Assembly: GCA_965242855.1 (NCBI GenBank) | Contig: OZ251509.1 | Span: 1,240,001 to 1,304,000 of the forward strand | Source of the DNA: WTGU01 sp965242855 | GTDB lineage: Bacteria; Pseudomonadota; Alphaproteobacteria; UBA828 | Length of the DNA: 64,000 nt | Reading direction: 5' to 3' | Part shown: one piece after another, positions 55,892 to 64,000 of the stretch | Layout of the letters: the number at the start of each line of letters is the position of its first letter | Numbering within the stretch: position 1 is the stretch's first letter | Made by a program: the position numbers and the translations under genes | The notes under the pieces: model-generated | The model's database searches: none | What the model was told of the DNA's origin: nothing | What the model saw: only the letters and a program-made list of their open reading frames with translations

Positions 55892-56161
55892 ATGGTACAC
55901 ACACCGCAAGCCAGGAAGCGGGTTCGGCAGAACAAGCGCCGGTCCACCATCAACCGCGACCGCCTTTCGCGGATCCGCACCTTCATCCGCCGGGTGGAGG
56001 AGGCGATCGCGAGCGGGGACAAAGCGCGTGCCGAGCGGGCCTTGCGCGAGGCCCAGCCCGAGCTCATGCGTGGTGTCACCAAATCCGTGCTGCACCGACG
56101 GACCGCCTCCCGGCGCGTCTCCCGACTCGCGCGTCGCGTCGGTGCTCTCCCCGACGGCTGA
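55892..56161 (+). CDS. rpsT: 30S ribosomal protein S20
   Basis: This 89-residue primary 16S rRNA-binding protein is very basic. It starts with HTPQARKRVRQNKRRSTINRD (in part ARKRVRQNKRR) and has the helical AERALREAQPELMRGVTK and a C-terminal VLHRRTASRRVSRLARR. Length and composition fit S20 (about 87). It has its own promoter and directly precedes dnaA, an order conserved in Alphaproteobacteria. Confidence 0.96.
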   Translation: MVHTPQARKRVRQNKRRSTINRDRLSRIRTFIRRVEEAIASGDKARAERALREAQPELMRGVTKSVLHRRTASRRVSRLARRVGALPDG

Positions 56162-56543
56162 GCGATCCGCGCCGCCCGGCGGGCGATTCCGTGATCCGAA
56201 ACAAGCGGTTGTGCGCGCTCCTTCGGCTTGCCGCGGAGGTGTGTGCGTGGGAAAGCACCCACAAAATTTATTTACAGTTCTCTCTTAGGACCCGTTGCCG
56301 GCGGCGGGGCGCCGTTTTAACCTGATCGCCACATCCCGCCGGGAGCGTCGTCGGCGGGTAAAAGTGAAATCACGGTCGTTCACCGAAGCGCCAGCGGGAA
56401 GGGTGGCCGCGGCAAGCTGGCCCAGTGTGTTGTCTCCGCGGCTGCTGCAATAACAGAACAAAAAGCGCAGGGAGAGGGGTTATTTACCGAACATACAAGC
56501 TGCGGCCAGCGGGCGGGCGCGCGGGGCCGGCCACGGGGGGCCG
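56162..56543. other. rpsT-dnaA intergenic region with two DnaA-box-like motifs
   Basis: No gene fits in these 382 bases. TTATTTACA (56268-56276) and TTATTTACC (56481-56489) each differ from the DnaA box TTATNCACA by one to three bases, and lie at the two ends of the AT-richer part. They could mediate dnaA autoregulation. I see no cluster of boxes dense enough to call a replication origin, and alphaproteobacterial origins often lie away from dnaA. Confidence 0.4.
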
Positions 56544-57929
56544 GTGACGGAAGCACCGCTGCCTCGCGCCGCGCGCGATGCTTGGCAGCGGGTTCGCGCA
56601 CGCCTCCGCGCCGAGCTGGGGGACGCCGCCTTCACGAGCTGGCTCGCGCCGCTTGTCCTGATCGGCGTCGAGGACGGCGCGGTCAGGCTCGGCGCTCCGA
56701 CGAAATTTCTGAGCGACTGGGTCGCCTCGCGCTACGCGCATCGGATCGCCGCACTCTGGGCCCTCGAAGGAAGCGGCGTCCGGAGCGCGCATATCGTGAC
56801 CGCCGCCGGGCCGGACGCCGCCTCCGAGTGGACCGGGGCGGAAGCTCCGCCGGAACGCTCCGCCGCCGGACCGGGCGAGGACGAGCTCGCCGAGCTCGGC
56901 TCGCCGCTCAACGGCCGCTTTACCTTCCGCGAGTTCATCGTCGGCAAGCCGAACGAATTCGCCCACGCGGCGGCACGCCGGGTCGCCGAAGCCGAGCGCC
57001 TGCCGTTCAACCCGCTCTATCTCCACGGCGGCGTCGGCCTCGGCAAGACCCATCTCATGCACGCGATCGCTTGGTGCATCCGGGAGCGGAGTCCGGTGCG
57101 GAAGGTCCTCTATCTTTCCGCCGAACGGTTCATGTACCACTTCGTGCGGGCGGTCCGGTGCAAGGACACGATGGCGTTCAAGGAGCAGTTCCGCTCCGTC
57201 GACGTCCTGATGATCGACGACGTCCAGTTCATCTGCGACAAGGACAGCACGCAGGAGGAGTTCTTCCACACCTTCAACGCGCTGGTCGACCACGACCGGC
57301 AGGTGGTGATCTCGAGCGATCGCTCGCCCTCGGACCTGGACGGGATGGAGGAGCGGTTGCGCTCGCGCCTCGGATGGGGGCTCGTCGCCGACATCCACGC
57401 CACCACCTACGAGCTTCGTCTCAGCATCCTCCGGGCGAAGTCGGAGGCCCTGGGAATCCCCGACGTTCCGCGCGAGGTGCTGGAATTTCTGGCCCGCCGG
57501 ATCACTTCCAACGTGCGCGAGCTGGAGATGGCGTTGAACCGGGTGGCCGCCCACACCACGCTCGTCGGCGAGGCCCTCACCCTCGACCTGACCCGTGCTG
57601 TCCTGCGCGACGTGCTCCGCTCGAACGACAGGCGGATCACGATCGAGGAGATACAGCGACGGGTCGCCGAGCACTACAACATCAGGTTGCTGGAGATGTC
57701 CTCCAACCGGCGTGCGCGGGCGGTCGCGCGTCCGCGCCAAGTGGCGATGTTCCTCGCCAAGCAATTGACCACCCGTTCGCTGCCGGAGATCGGCCGCAAG
57801 TTCGGCGGCCGCGATCACACCACGGTGTTGTACGCCGTCCGCAGGATCGAGGAGCTGCGGCAGCAGGACGCCGCGATCGCCGAAGACGTGGAGCTGTTGC
57901 GTCGGAATCTCGAAGGACCAGAGCGTTGA
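56544..57929 (+). CDS. dnaA: Chromosomal replication initiator protein DnaA
   Basis: This 461-residue AAA+ initiator opens the replication origin. Domain I is near residues 5-85, followed by a short acidic domain II (about 88-122). Domain III has Walker A GGVGLGKTHL (162-171) and Walker B VLMIDDVQF, and sensor 1 VISSDRSPSDL. Domain IV carries the DNA-binding signature KFGGRDHTTVLYAVRRIEEL (20 residues). The start is a GTG at 56544. The next gene, dnaN, follows after 152 bp. Confidence 0.97.
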   Translation: MTEAPLPRAARDAWQRVRARLRAELGDAAFTSWLAPLVLIGVEDGAVRLGAPTKFLSDWVASRYAHRIAALWALEGSGVRSAHIVTAAGPDAASEWTGAEAPPERSAAGPGEDELAELGSPLNGRFTFREFIVGKPNEFAHAAARRVAEAERLPFNPLYLHGGVGLGKTHLMHAIAWCIRERSPVRKVLYLSAERFMYHFVRAVRCKDTMAFKEQFRSVDVLMIDDVQFICDKDSTQEEFFHTFNALVDHDRQVVISSDRSPSDLDGMEERLRSRLGWGLVADIHATTYELRLSILRAKSEALGIPDVPREVLEFLARRITSNVRELEMALNRVAAHTTLVGEALTLDLTRAVLRDVLRSNDRRITIEEIQRRVAEHYNIRLLEMSSNRRARAVARPRQVAMFLAKQLTTRSLPEIGRKFGGRDHTTVLYAVRRIEELRQQDAAIAEDVELLRRNLEGPER

Positions 57930-57976
57930 AGGCGCCGAACACGCCGAAAGTGCTGCGATTCCCACCCGTTTTCCGA

Positions 57977-57982
57977 TATAAT
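57977..57982 (+). promoter_or_regulatory. Candidate -10 element for dnaN
   Basis: A perfect TATAAT lies in the dnaA-dnaN gap, 100 bases before the dnaN start codon. No good -35 is seen 16-18 bases upstream, so it may depend on an activator or be weak. Confidence 0.35.
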
Positions 57983-58081
57983 CTGCGTCGATTCGGCCGC
58001 GGAGCGGATTCGCCGGTTCGCGGCTCGCGCGGGCGGTGCACATGTGGCGCGGCCCGCGGTCTCAGGGGGGGCTGGCCTGGA

Positions 58082-59209
58082 ATGAAACTCGTCATCGAAC
58101 GCTCCGCTCTCCTGGGATCCCTCTCGCACGTGCAGAGCGTCGTCGAACGGCGAAACACGATCCCGATCCTCGCCAATGTCCGCCTCGACGCGGAGGAAGG
58201 CGGCCGCCTGCGTCTGACGGCGACCGATATGGACCTCGCCATCGTCGAGGAGGCCGAGGCGGAGGTCGAACAGGCCGGCAGCGTGACCACGACCGCGCAC
58301 ACGCTTTACGAGGTCGTCCGCAAGCTGCCGGAGGGCGCGCAGGTCTCGCTTGCGCTCGAAGGTGAAGCGGGCCAGCTCGGCCTGGCGTCGGGGCGCTCGC
58401 GGTTCCGCCTCTCCTGCCTGCCGATCGACGAATTTCCGGCCATGGCGGACGGCGAACTGCCCCACGCCTTCACCCTGTCGAAGGAGCACCTGCGGCGCCT
58501 GATCGACAAGACCCGCTTCGCCATCTCGACCGAGGAGACGCGCTACTACCTCAACGGCATCTACATGCACGGGGCGGGCGTGGAGCGGGAGGGCGAATCG
58601 TGCCTGCGCGCGGTCGCCACCGACGGCCACCGCCTGTCGCGCGTCGACGTGCCGCTGCCCGAGGGAGCGGCGACCGCGCCGGGCGTGATCGTTCCGCGCA
58701 AGGCCGTGGCGGAGGTGCGGAAATTGATCGACGAAGGCGACGAGCCGGTCTCCATCGCCCTTTCCGAGAGCAGGATCCGCTTCGAGATCGGCGCGGCGAC
58801 GCTGACCTCGAAGCTGATCGACGGCTCGTTCCCGGATTACGAGCGGGTGATCCCGCAGGACAACGACAAGGTCCTCACCATGGCCGGGGGCAGCTTCGCC
58901 GAGGCCGTGGACCGGGTCTCCGCGATCTCCACGGAGAAATCCAACGCGATCAAGCTTTCCATCCGCCAGGATCACCTCACGTTGAGCGCCAGCAGCCCGG
59001 ACACGGGGGCCGCTACCGAGGAGCTGGATGCCGAGTACGGCGCGGATCCGCTCGAGGTCGGCCTCAATGCCCGCTACGTGCTCGACGTCGCCGGGCAGGT
59101 GGAGAGCGGCACAATCCAGTTCCTCTTCGCGGACGCCGGCTCGCCGGCCCTGGTGCGGGATACCGGCGACGACGGCGCGCTCTACGTCATCATGCCCCTG
59201 CGCGTCTAG
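58082..59209 (+). CDS. dnaN: DNA polymerase III beta subunit (sliding clamp)
   Basis: The 375-residue sliding clamp encircles DNA and gives polymerase III its processivity. It starts MKLVIERSALLGSLSHVQSV (20 residues), has SVVERRNTIPILANV, TDMDLAI, the RFAISTEETRYYLNGIYMH (19 residues) strand, ATDGHRLS and the C-terminal YVIMPLRV, which forms part of the client-binding pocket. Length is normal (about 370). recF begins on the base after its stop codon. Confidence 0.97.
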   Translation: MKLVIERSALLGSLSHVQSVVERRNTIPILANVRLDAEEGGRLRLTATDMDLAIVEEAEAEVEQAGSVTTTAHTLYEVVRKLPEGAQVSLALEGEAGQLGLASGRSRFRLSCLPIDEFPAMADGELPHAFTLSKEHLRRLIDKTRFAISTEETRYYLNGIYMHGAGVEREGESCLRAVATDGHRLSRVDVPLPEGAATAPGVIVPRKAVAEVRKLIDEGDEPVSIALSESRIRFEIGAATLTSKLIDGSFPDYERVIPQDNDKVLTMAGGSFAEAVDRVSAISTEKSNAIKLSIRQDHLTLSASSPDTGAATEELDAEYGADPLEVGLNARYVLDVAGQVESGTIQFLFADAGSPALVRDTGDDGALYVIMPLRV

Positions 59210-60424
59210 GTGGCGATTTCGTCCTCACGCGCCGTGCCCGACACGGCGGCTCGCGCGGCGGCATCCGCCCGGCTGGCCCTGACCAAGCTCACGCTGACCG
59301 ATTTCCGGAGTTACCGTTCCGCGCGCCTCACGGTCGACGAACGGCCGGTCGTCCTCACCGGCCCGAACGGTGCCGGCAAGACCAACCTGCTGGAGGCCAT
59401 CTCCTATCTGTCGCCGGGGCGCGGGCTCAGGCGGGCGAAGCTCGCGTCGGTCGCCCGCATCCCCGGGCCGGGTGCTCCGGCCGGTGGTGTCGGCGGCTGG
59501 GCGGTGGCCGCCACGCTGGCCACCGGCGGCGGCGAGACGACGGTGGGTTCGGGGTGGATGCCGCCTGCGGAGCCCGGCGGCGTGGAACGGCGCACGGTCA
59601 GGATCGACGGGCGCCCGGCGTCGGGCCCGGCGGCGCTCTCCCGGCATGTCGGCATGGTCTGGCTCACGCCTTCGATGGACCGCCTGTTCTCGGGACCGCC
59701 GGCGGAGCGGCGCCGCTTCCTGGACCGGCTGGTCTTCGCCGTCGACACCGGCCACGCGGAGCGCGTCCAGCGCTACGACCGCGCCCGGCGCCACCGTTCG
59801 CGGCTGTTGCGCACCGGCGCCGGCGACGACGCCTGGCTCGGCGCCGTCGAGCGCAGTATGGCGGAGAACGCGGTGGCGATCGGCGCGGCGCGACTCGATC
59901 TCGTGGCGCGGCTCGAGCGCTTCCTCCCGTCCCGAAGCGACTCCTTCCCGGCGGTCACCGTCGCGGCGGAAGGGGTCGTCGAGCGCTGGTTGATCGATCG
60001 GCCGGCACTCGCGGCGGAGGAACGCTTTCGCGAGCATCTCGCCGCCTCGCGCCGGCTGGAGGCCGACGGCGCCGCCGCCGACGGGCCGCAGCGAGGCGAT
60101 CTCGCGGTTGCCGACAAGGATCGCGGCCTTCCGGCCGAGCAGTGCTCGACGGGCGAGCAGAAGGCCATGTTGATCGCGCTGGTCATGGCCCATGCCCGTC
60201 TCCTCTCCCGGCGGCGCGGCTTCGCGCCGATCCTCCTGCTCGACGAGATCGCCGCCCATCTGGACGAGAGCCGCCGGCGCGCGTTGTTCGAGATCGTCGC
60301 CGACGTCGGCGCCCAGGCTTGGCTCACGGGGACCGAACGCGCCGCCTTCGCGCCGCTCGGCGCCCTGGCGCGGTTCTTCACGGTGCGGCCCGGCTCGGTC
60401 GCCGAGGAGGAAGCGATTGGCTGA
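59210..60424 (+). CDS. recF: DNA replication and repair protein RecF
   Basis: This 404-residue SMC-like ATPase helps load RecA at single-strand gaps. It has LTLTDFRSYRSA, Walker A GPNGAGKTNLLEA (51-63), WLTPSMDRLFSGPPAERRRFLD (in part TPSMDRLF and RRFLDR), the ABC signature STGEQKAMLIALVMA, and Walker B ILLLDEIAAHLD. The start is taken as the GTG at 59210, directly after the dnaN stop; about 22 weakly conserved residues precede the fold, so a later GTG is possible. It overlaps gyrB by eight bases. Confidence 0.95.
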   Translation: MAISSSRAVPDTAARAAASARLALTKLTLTDFRSYRSARLTVDERPVVLTGPNGAGKTNLLEAISYLSPGRGLRRAKLASVARIPGPGAPAGGVGGWAVAATLATGGGETTVGSGWMPPAEPGGVERRTVRIDGRPASGPAALSRHVGMVWLTPSMDRLFSGPPAERRRFLDRLVFAVDTGHAERVQRYDRARRHRSRLLRTGAGDDAWLGAVERSMAENAVAIGAARLDLVARLERFLPSRSDSFPAVTVAAEGVVERWLIDRPALAAEERFREHLAASRRLEADGAAADGPQRGDLAVADKDRGLPAEQCSTGEQKAMLIALVMAHARLLSRRRGFAPILLLDEIAAHLDESRRRALFEIVADVGAQAWLTGTERAAFAPLGALARFFTVRPGSVAEEEAIG

Positions 60425-62858
60425 TCCTGCCCGGAGCGCCGCCGCCGCCCAGGATTACGGCGCCGAATCGATCAAGGTCCTGCGCGGCCTCGACGCCGTG
60501 CGCAAGCGACCCGGCATGTATATCGGGGATACCGACGACGGCTCCGGCCTGCACCGGATGGTGTACGAGGCCGTGGACAACGCCGTCGACGAGGCGCTGG
60601 CGGGCTATTGCGGCCACATCCAGGTCTCGCTCAGGGCCGACGGTTCGGCCGCCGTTCGCGACGACGGCCGAGGGGTGCCGACCGACCTCCACGAGGAGGA
60701 GGGGGTATCCGCCGCCGAAGTGATCATGACCCGGCTCCATGCCGGCGGGAAGTTCGACCAGAACACCTACAAGGTCTCGGGCGGCTTGCACGGCGTCGGC
60801 GTGTCGGTGGTGAACGCGCTCTCGGAGTGGCTGGAATTGCGGATATGGCGCGGCGGCAGGGAGCATTCCATGCGCTTCGCCGGCGGCGAGCCGGAGGCAC
60901 CACTCCGCGTCGTCGGCGAGGCCGGAGGGCGCACCGGGACGCAGGTCTCCTTCCTGCCGTCGAGTGGGATATTCTCGCGCACCGATTTTGCGTTCGACGC
61001 CCTCGAACACCGACTGCGCGAGCTCGCCTTCCTCAACGCCGGCCTCCGCATCACCCTGCGGGACGAGCGCGCCGCCGAGCCCCGGGTCGCCGAACTGCAC
61101 TACGAAGGCGGCATCGAGGCGTTCGTCGGCTATCTCGATCGCGCGAAGCAGTCGCTCGTCGGCCAGGCGATCATGGTCCACGACCGACGGGGCGACATCG
61201 TCGTCGAAGCCGCGATGCAGTGGAACGACAGCTATCACGAAACCGTTCTCTGCTTCACCAACAACATTCGCCAAGCCGACGGCGGCACCCATCTCGCCGG
61301 CTTTCGTGCGGCGCTGACCCGCGCGGTCAACGGCTACGCCGCGCAGAGCGGCGTCGCCAAGCGGGAGAAGGTCGCGATCACCGGTGACGACGCGCGCGAG
61401 GGCCTGACCTGCGTCCTTTCCGTCAAGGTTCCCGATCCGAAATTCTCCTCGCAGACCAAGGAGAAGCTGGTCAGTTCGGAAGTGAAGCCGGTGGTGGAAA
61501 GCGTGGTCGGCGAGGGGGTCGGCCAGTGGCTCGAGGAGCATCCGGCGGAGGCCCGCGCCGTCATCGCGAAGGTGGTCGAGGCGGCCGCTGCGCGTGAGGC
61601 AGCGCGGCGCGCGCGGGAACTCACGCGGCGCAAGAGCGCGCTCGAGGTGACGAGCCTGCCGGGCAAGCTCGCCGACTGTCAGGAGCGTGATCCGAGCCGG
61701 TGCGAATTGTTCCTGGTCGAGGGCGATTCAGCAGGCGGCTCGGCCAAGCAGGCGCGCGACCGCCGCCATCAGGCGGTGCTGCCGCTGCGCGGCAAGATCC
61801 TCAACGTCGAACGCGCGCGGCTCGACAAGATGCTGGGCTCGGCCGAGATCGGCACCATGATCACGGCGCTGGGCACCGGGATCGGTTCCGAGGATTTCGA
61901 CCTCGGCAAGCTGCGCTACCACCGGATCATCATCATGACGGACGCCGACGTCGACGGCTCGCACATCCGCACGCTCCTCCTGACCTTCTTCTACCGCAAC
62001 ATGGAGACGCTGATTCGGGCCGGGCATCTCTACATCGCGCAGCCGCCGCTCTATCGGGTGAAGCGCGGTTCGAGCGAGCGCTATCTGAAGGACGACCGGG
62101 AGCTCGAGGACCACCTCATCGCCGCCGGCCTCGAGGAGACGGTCCTCCGTCTTCACGGAGGCGCGGAGCGGGCGGGCGCGGACCTTCGCACCGTGGTCGA
62201 TGCGGCGCGCGAAACCGGGGCGCTGGTCAAGGCGCTGACCCGCCGCGTCGACCGGCGCATCGTCGAGCAGGCGGCGATTGCCGGCGCCCTCAACCTGCCT
62301 GTTCTCGAAGATCCGGAAGCGTCCGCGTGCGCCGCGGCGTATATCGCCGGCCGGCTGGACCATCTGGCGCCGGAAATCGAACGCGGCTGGCGGGGCGACG
62401 TCCTGGATACCACCGCCGGCCGGGCCTTCCGCTTCTGCCGGACGTTGCGCGGCATCGCCGAGAGCCACACGATCGATCGCATCCTGATCACGACTCCGGA
62501 GGCGCGGCGCCTCGATGCGTTCGCGGCCCTGTTGCAGGAGGTTTACGGCCACCCTGCTTGCCTGTGCCGAAAGGACGGCGAAACCGAGGTCAATTCGCCG
62601 AGCGCCCTGCTGGAGGCGGTCTATGCCGCCGGGCGCAAGGGCTTGGCCATCCAGCGCTACAAGGGCCTGGGCGAGATGAACCCGGAACAGCTCTGGGAGA
62701 CGACTCTCGACCCGGACGTGCGCACGCTGCGGCAGGTCGAGATCGGCCAGGCGCAGGAGGCGGAGGAGATTTTCTCCACCCTGATGGGCGAGGTGGTCGC
62801 CCCGCGCCGCGAGTTCATCCAGGAAAACGCGCTCAAGGTCGTGAATCTCGACGTTTAG
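60417..62858 (+). CDS. gyrB: DNA gyrase subunit B
   Basis: GyrB (813 residues) is the ATPase half of gyrase, which introduces negative supercoils. It has the GHKL ATP-binding segments YEAVDNAVDEALAGY, DDGRGVPTD, HAGGKFDQNTYKVSGGLHGVG (in part GGLHGVGVSVVNALS), the TOPRIM motifs LVEGDSAGGSAKQARDR and IIMTDADVDGSHIRTLLL (18 residues), and QRYKGLGEMNPEQLWETTLD. The start is a TTG at 60417 with GGAGGAAG five bases upstream, overlapping recF; no ATG precedes the conserved RPGMYIGDT. Confidence 0.97.
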   Translation: MADPARSAAAAQDYGAESIKVLRGLDAVRKRPGMYIGDTDDGSGLHRMVYEAVDNAVDEALAGYCGHIQVSLRADGSAAVRDDGRGVPTDLHEEEGVSAAEVIMTRLHAGGKFDQNTYKVSGGLHGVGVSVVNALSEWLELRIWRGGREHSMRFAGGEPEAPLRVVGEAGGRTGTQVSFLPSSGIFSRTDFAFDALEHRLRELAFLNAGLRITLRDERAAEPRVAELHYEGGIEAFVGYLDRAKQSLVGQAIMVHDRRGDIVVEAAMQWNDSYHETVLCFTNNIRQADGGTHLAGFRAALTRAVNGYAAQSGVAKREKVAITGDDAREGLTCVLSVKVPDPKFSSQTKEKLVSSEVKPVVESVVGEGVGQWLEEHPAEARAVIAKVVEAAAAREAARRARELTRRKSALEVTSLPGKLADCQERDPSRCELFLVEGDSAGGSAKQARDRRHQAVLPLRGKILNVERARLDKMLGSAEIGTMITALGTGIGSEDFDLGKLRYHRIIIMTDADVDGSHIRTLLLTFFYRNMETLIRAGHLYIAQPPLYRVKRGSSERYLKDDRELEDHLIAAGLEETVLRLHGGAERAGADLRTVVDAARETGALVKALTRRVDRRIVEQAAIAGALNLPVLEDPEASACAAAYIAGRLDHLAPEIERGWRGDVLDTTAGRAFRFCRTLRGIAESHTIDRILITTPEARRLDAFAALLQEVYGHPACLCRKDGETEVNSPSALLEAVYAAGRKGLAIQRYKGLGEMNPEQLWETTLDPDVRTLRQVEIGQAQEAEEIFSTLMGEVVAPRREFIQENALKVVNLDV

Positions 62859-62885
62859 CGCCGCCGCGCCGGGAACCGTCGGTCG

Positions 62886-64000
62886 ATGGCCGCGCGCAAA
62901 CCTTCCGCCCGCCGGGCCGCGTCGAGGCGGCCGCGCAAGGCCGGCCCGCGCAAGACGGGCCCGCGGAGCAAGCCGGCCGCGAAGCCGGTGCGAAAGGCGC
63001 GCCGGCGCGGGAGGACCGCCGCGAAGGCGCGCCGGCGAATCCTCTGGCGCGTCGGCAAATGGGCCGCCATCACGGTCCTGTGGCTGGTCGTGGTCGGGGC
63101 CGGCTTCGTCGGCTACTACGCGCACGATCTGCCCGATACGGACGCGCTCACCGGCCCCGAGACTCCGCTATCGGTCACGGTGTTCGCGGCGGACGGCTCG
63201 ACGATCGCCAATGTCGGGGAGATGTGGGGCGCGTTCGTCCCGGTTGCGGAAATGCCGCCGGCACTGCCCGAGGCGGTGCTCGCGATCGAGGACCGGCGCT
63301 TCTTCGAGCATGGCGGGATCGACGTCTTCGGCGTGATCCGCGCGGCGTGGCGCAACGCGGTGTCCGGCCGCGTCGTCGCCGGCGGCAGCACGATATCCCA
63401 GCAGGTCGCCAAGCTCGTGTTCCTTTCGCCCGAGCGCAGCGTCAAGCGCAAGATCCAGGAGGCGATGCTGGCCTTCTGGTTGGAGCGGGAGTTCACCAAG
63501 GAAGAAATCCTGACGATCTATCTCAACCGCGCCTATTTCGGCGCCGGCGCCTACGGTGTCGACGCCGCCGCCCGGCGCTATTTCGGGCGCGGCGCGCGCC
63601 GCGTCACCGTCGCGCAAGCCGCCCTCATCGCCGGCCTGCTGAAGGCGCCGTCGCGCTACAGCCCGGCCGGCAACCCGACGCTGGCGCGGCGACGCGCGGG
63701 AGTCGTGGTGGAGGCGATGGCGGAGGCGGGCTTCCTGAGCCGGAGCGAGGCGGGCGCGGCGGCGGCGGCCGTGAAGAATCTCACGATCGTGCCGCCGGCC
63801 GGTCCGGCAGCGGGCTACTTCGCCGACTGGATCGCCGCCCAGGTGCCGGGCTATGTCGGCCGGGAGCATGGCGTGCTGCGCGTCCATACCACGCTCGACC
63901 CGGCGCGCCAGCGGGCGGCGGAGGCGGCGGTCTCGGAGGCGCTGGCCGCTTCCGGGCGCGCGCGCCGGATCGGGCAGGGGGCTCTGGTGGCACTCGACGG
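62886..64000 (+). CDS. Penicillin-binding protein 1A-type bifunctional transglycosylase/transpeptidase, 3' partial
   Basis: The frame is open from the ATG at 62886 to the window end, about 371 residues. A very basic cytoplasmic tail (about 1-52, Lys/Arg/Ala/Pro) is followed by one membrane helix (about 57-78, AAITVLWLVVVGAGFVGYYA). The glycosyltransferase family 51 domain is complete, with EDRRFFEHGGID holding the catalytic glutamate, GGSTISQQVAKLV, RKIQEAMLAFWLE and KEEILTIYLNRAYFGAGAYG (20 residues). The transpeptidase domain begins after about 330 and lies outside. It polymerises peptidoglycan. It starts 27 bp after gyrB. Confidence 0.93.
   Translation, partial: MAARKPSARRAASRRPRKAGPRKTGPRSKPAAKPVRKARRRGRTAAKARRRILWRVGKWAAITVLWLVVVGAGFVGYYAHDLPDTDALTGPETPLSVTVFAADGSTIANVGEMWGAFVPVAEMPPALPEAVLAIEDRRFFEHGGIDVFGVIRAAWRNAVSGRVVAGGSTISQQVAKLVFLSPERSVKRKIQEAMLAFWLEREFTKEEILTIYLNRAYFGAGAYGVDAAARRYFGRGARRVTVAQAALIAGLLKAPSRYSPAGNPTLARRRAGVVVEAMAEAGFLSRSEAGAAAAAVKNLTIVPPAGPAAGYFADWIAAQVPGYVGREHGVLRVHTTLDPARQRAAEAAVSEALAASGRARRIGQGALVALD

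Noticed and set aside
56162..56543. Chromosomal origin of replication upstream of dnaA
   Set aside because: Only two poor box-like motifs and no dense AT-rich unwinding region; alphaproteobacterial origins are frequently elsewhere.

Overview
The window reads as a high-GC alphaproteobacterial chromosome, probably an uncultured Rhodospirillales-like lineage. The evidence is gene order rather than any marker search: ubiB-ubiE-fpg-ech-rpsT-dnaA followed by dnaN-recF-gyrB, a complete suf Fe-S operon led by an Rrf2 regulator, alphaproteobacterial-type ThrB and CoaBC-Dut, and a RbsABC-type sugar transporter. No rRNA, tRNA, CRISPR array, insertion sequence or integrase was seen. The last gene (PBP1A) and the first (molybdenum-cofactor nucleotidyltransferase) are cut by the window edges.

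Layout. 1-2.4 kb: molybdenum cofactor transferase and phosphonate aminotransferase. 2.5-4.2 kb: an AT-richer, probably acquired coiled-coil protein of unknown function. 4.2-9.8 kb (minus): a small heat-shock gene with a sigma-32-like promoter and a ROSE-like RNA thermometer, then a four-gene cluster (acetoacetyl-CoA synthetase, DUF3891, quinone oxidoreductase, an ABC ATPase that has lost nearly all nucleotide-binding motifs). 9.9-14.4 kb: a large autotransporter preceded by a G12-AA-G7 tract and carrying an apparent frameshift at its signal peptide. 14.7-21.4 kb: rrf2-sufB-C-D-S-U-T-A, mostly overlapping genes. 21.4-27.5 kb: an orphan PotD-like binding protein, then a minus-strand sugar ABC transporter with a fused double permease. 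27.6-30.6 kb: a UvrD/HelD-like helicase with a nuclease-like insertion and C-terminal zinc fingers. 31-39.8 kb: CoA and molybdenum-hydroxylase metabolism (ECHDC3-like protein, VOC protein, XDH-type large subunit, PanE-like reductase, two acyl-CoA ligases including AcsA, Rieske protein). 39.9-46.1 kb: thrB-rnhA-AIR synthase-like on plus; moeB, cysK, dut-coaBC on minus. 46.4-51.6 kb: a 1750-residue protein that joins several glycosyltransferase-like regions to a kinase-like and a methyltransferase domain. 51.8-64 kb: ubiquinone genes, fpg, ech, rpsT, dnaA-dnaN-recF-gyrB and PBP1A.

Themes. Much of the window is housekeeping with tight translational coupling (ATGA/GTGA overlaps). The accessory pieces are the coiled-coil protein, the autotransporter, the helicase and the giant glycan-type protein, each a single gene set between conserved blocks. 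The giant protein is the best candidate for an undescribed system: it puts polymerase-like modules and a kinase plus methyltransferase pair, the combination known from O-antigen chain terminators such as WbdD, into one polypeptide. All functions are inferred from motif reading without database searches.
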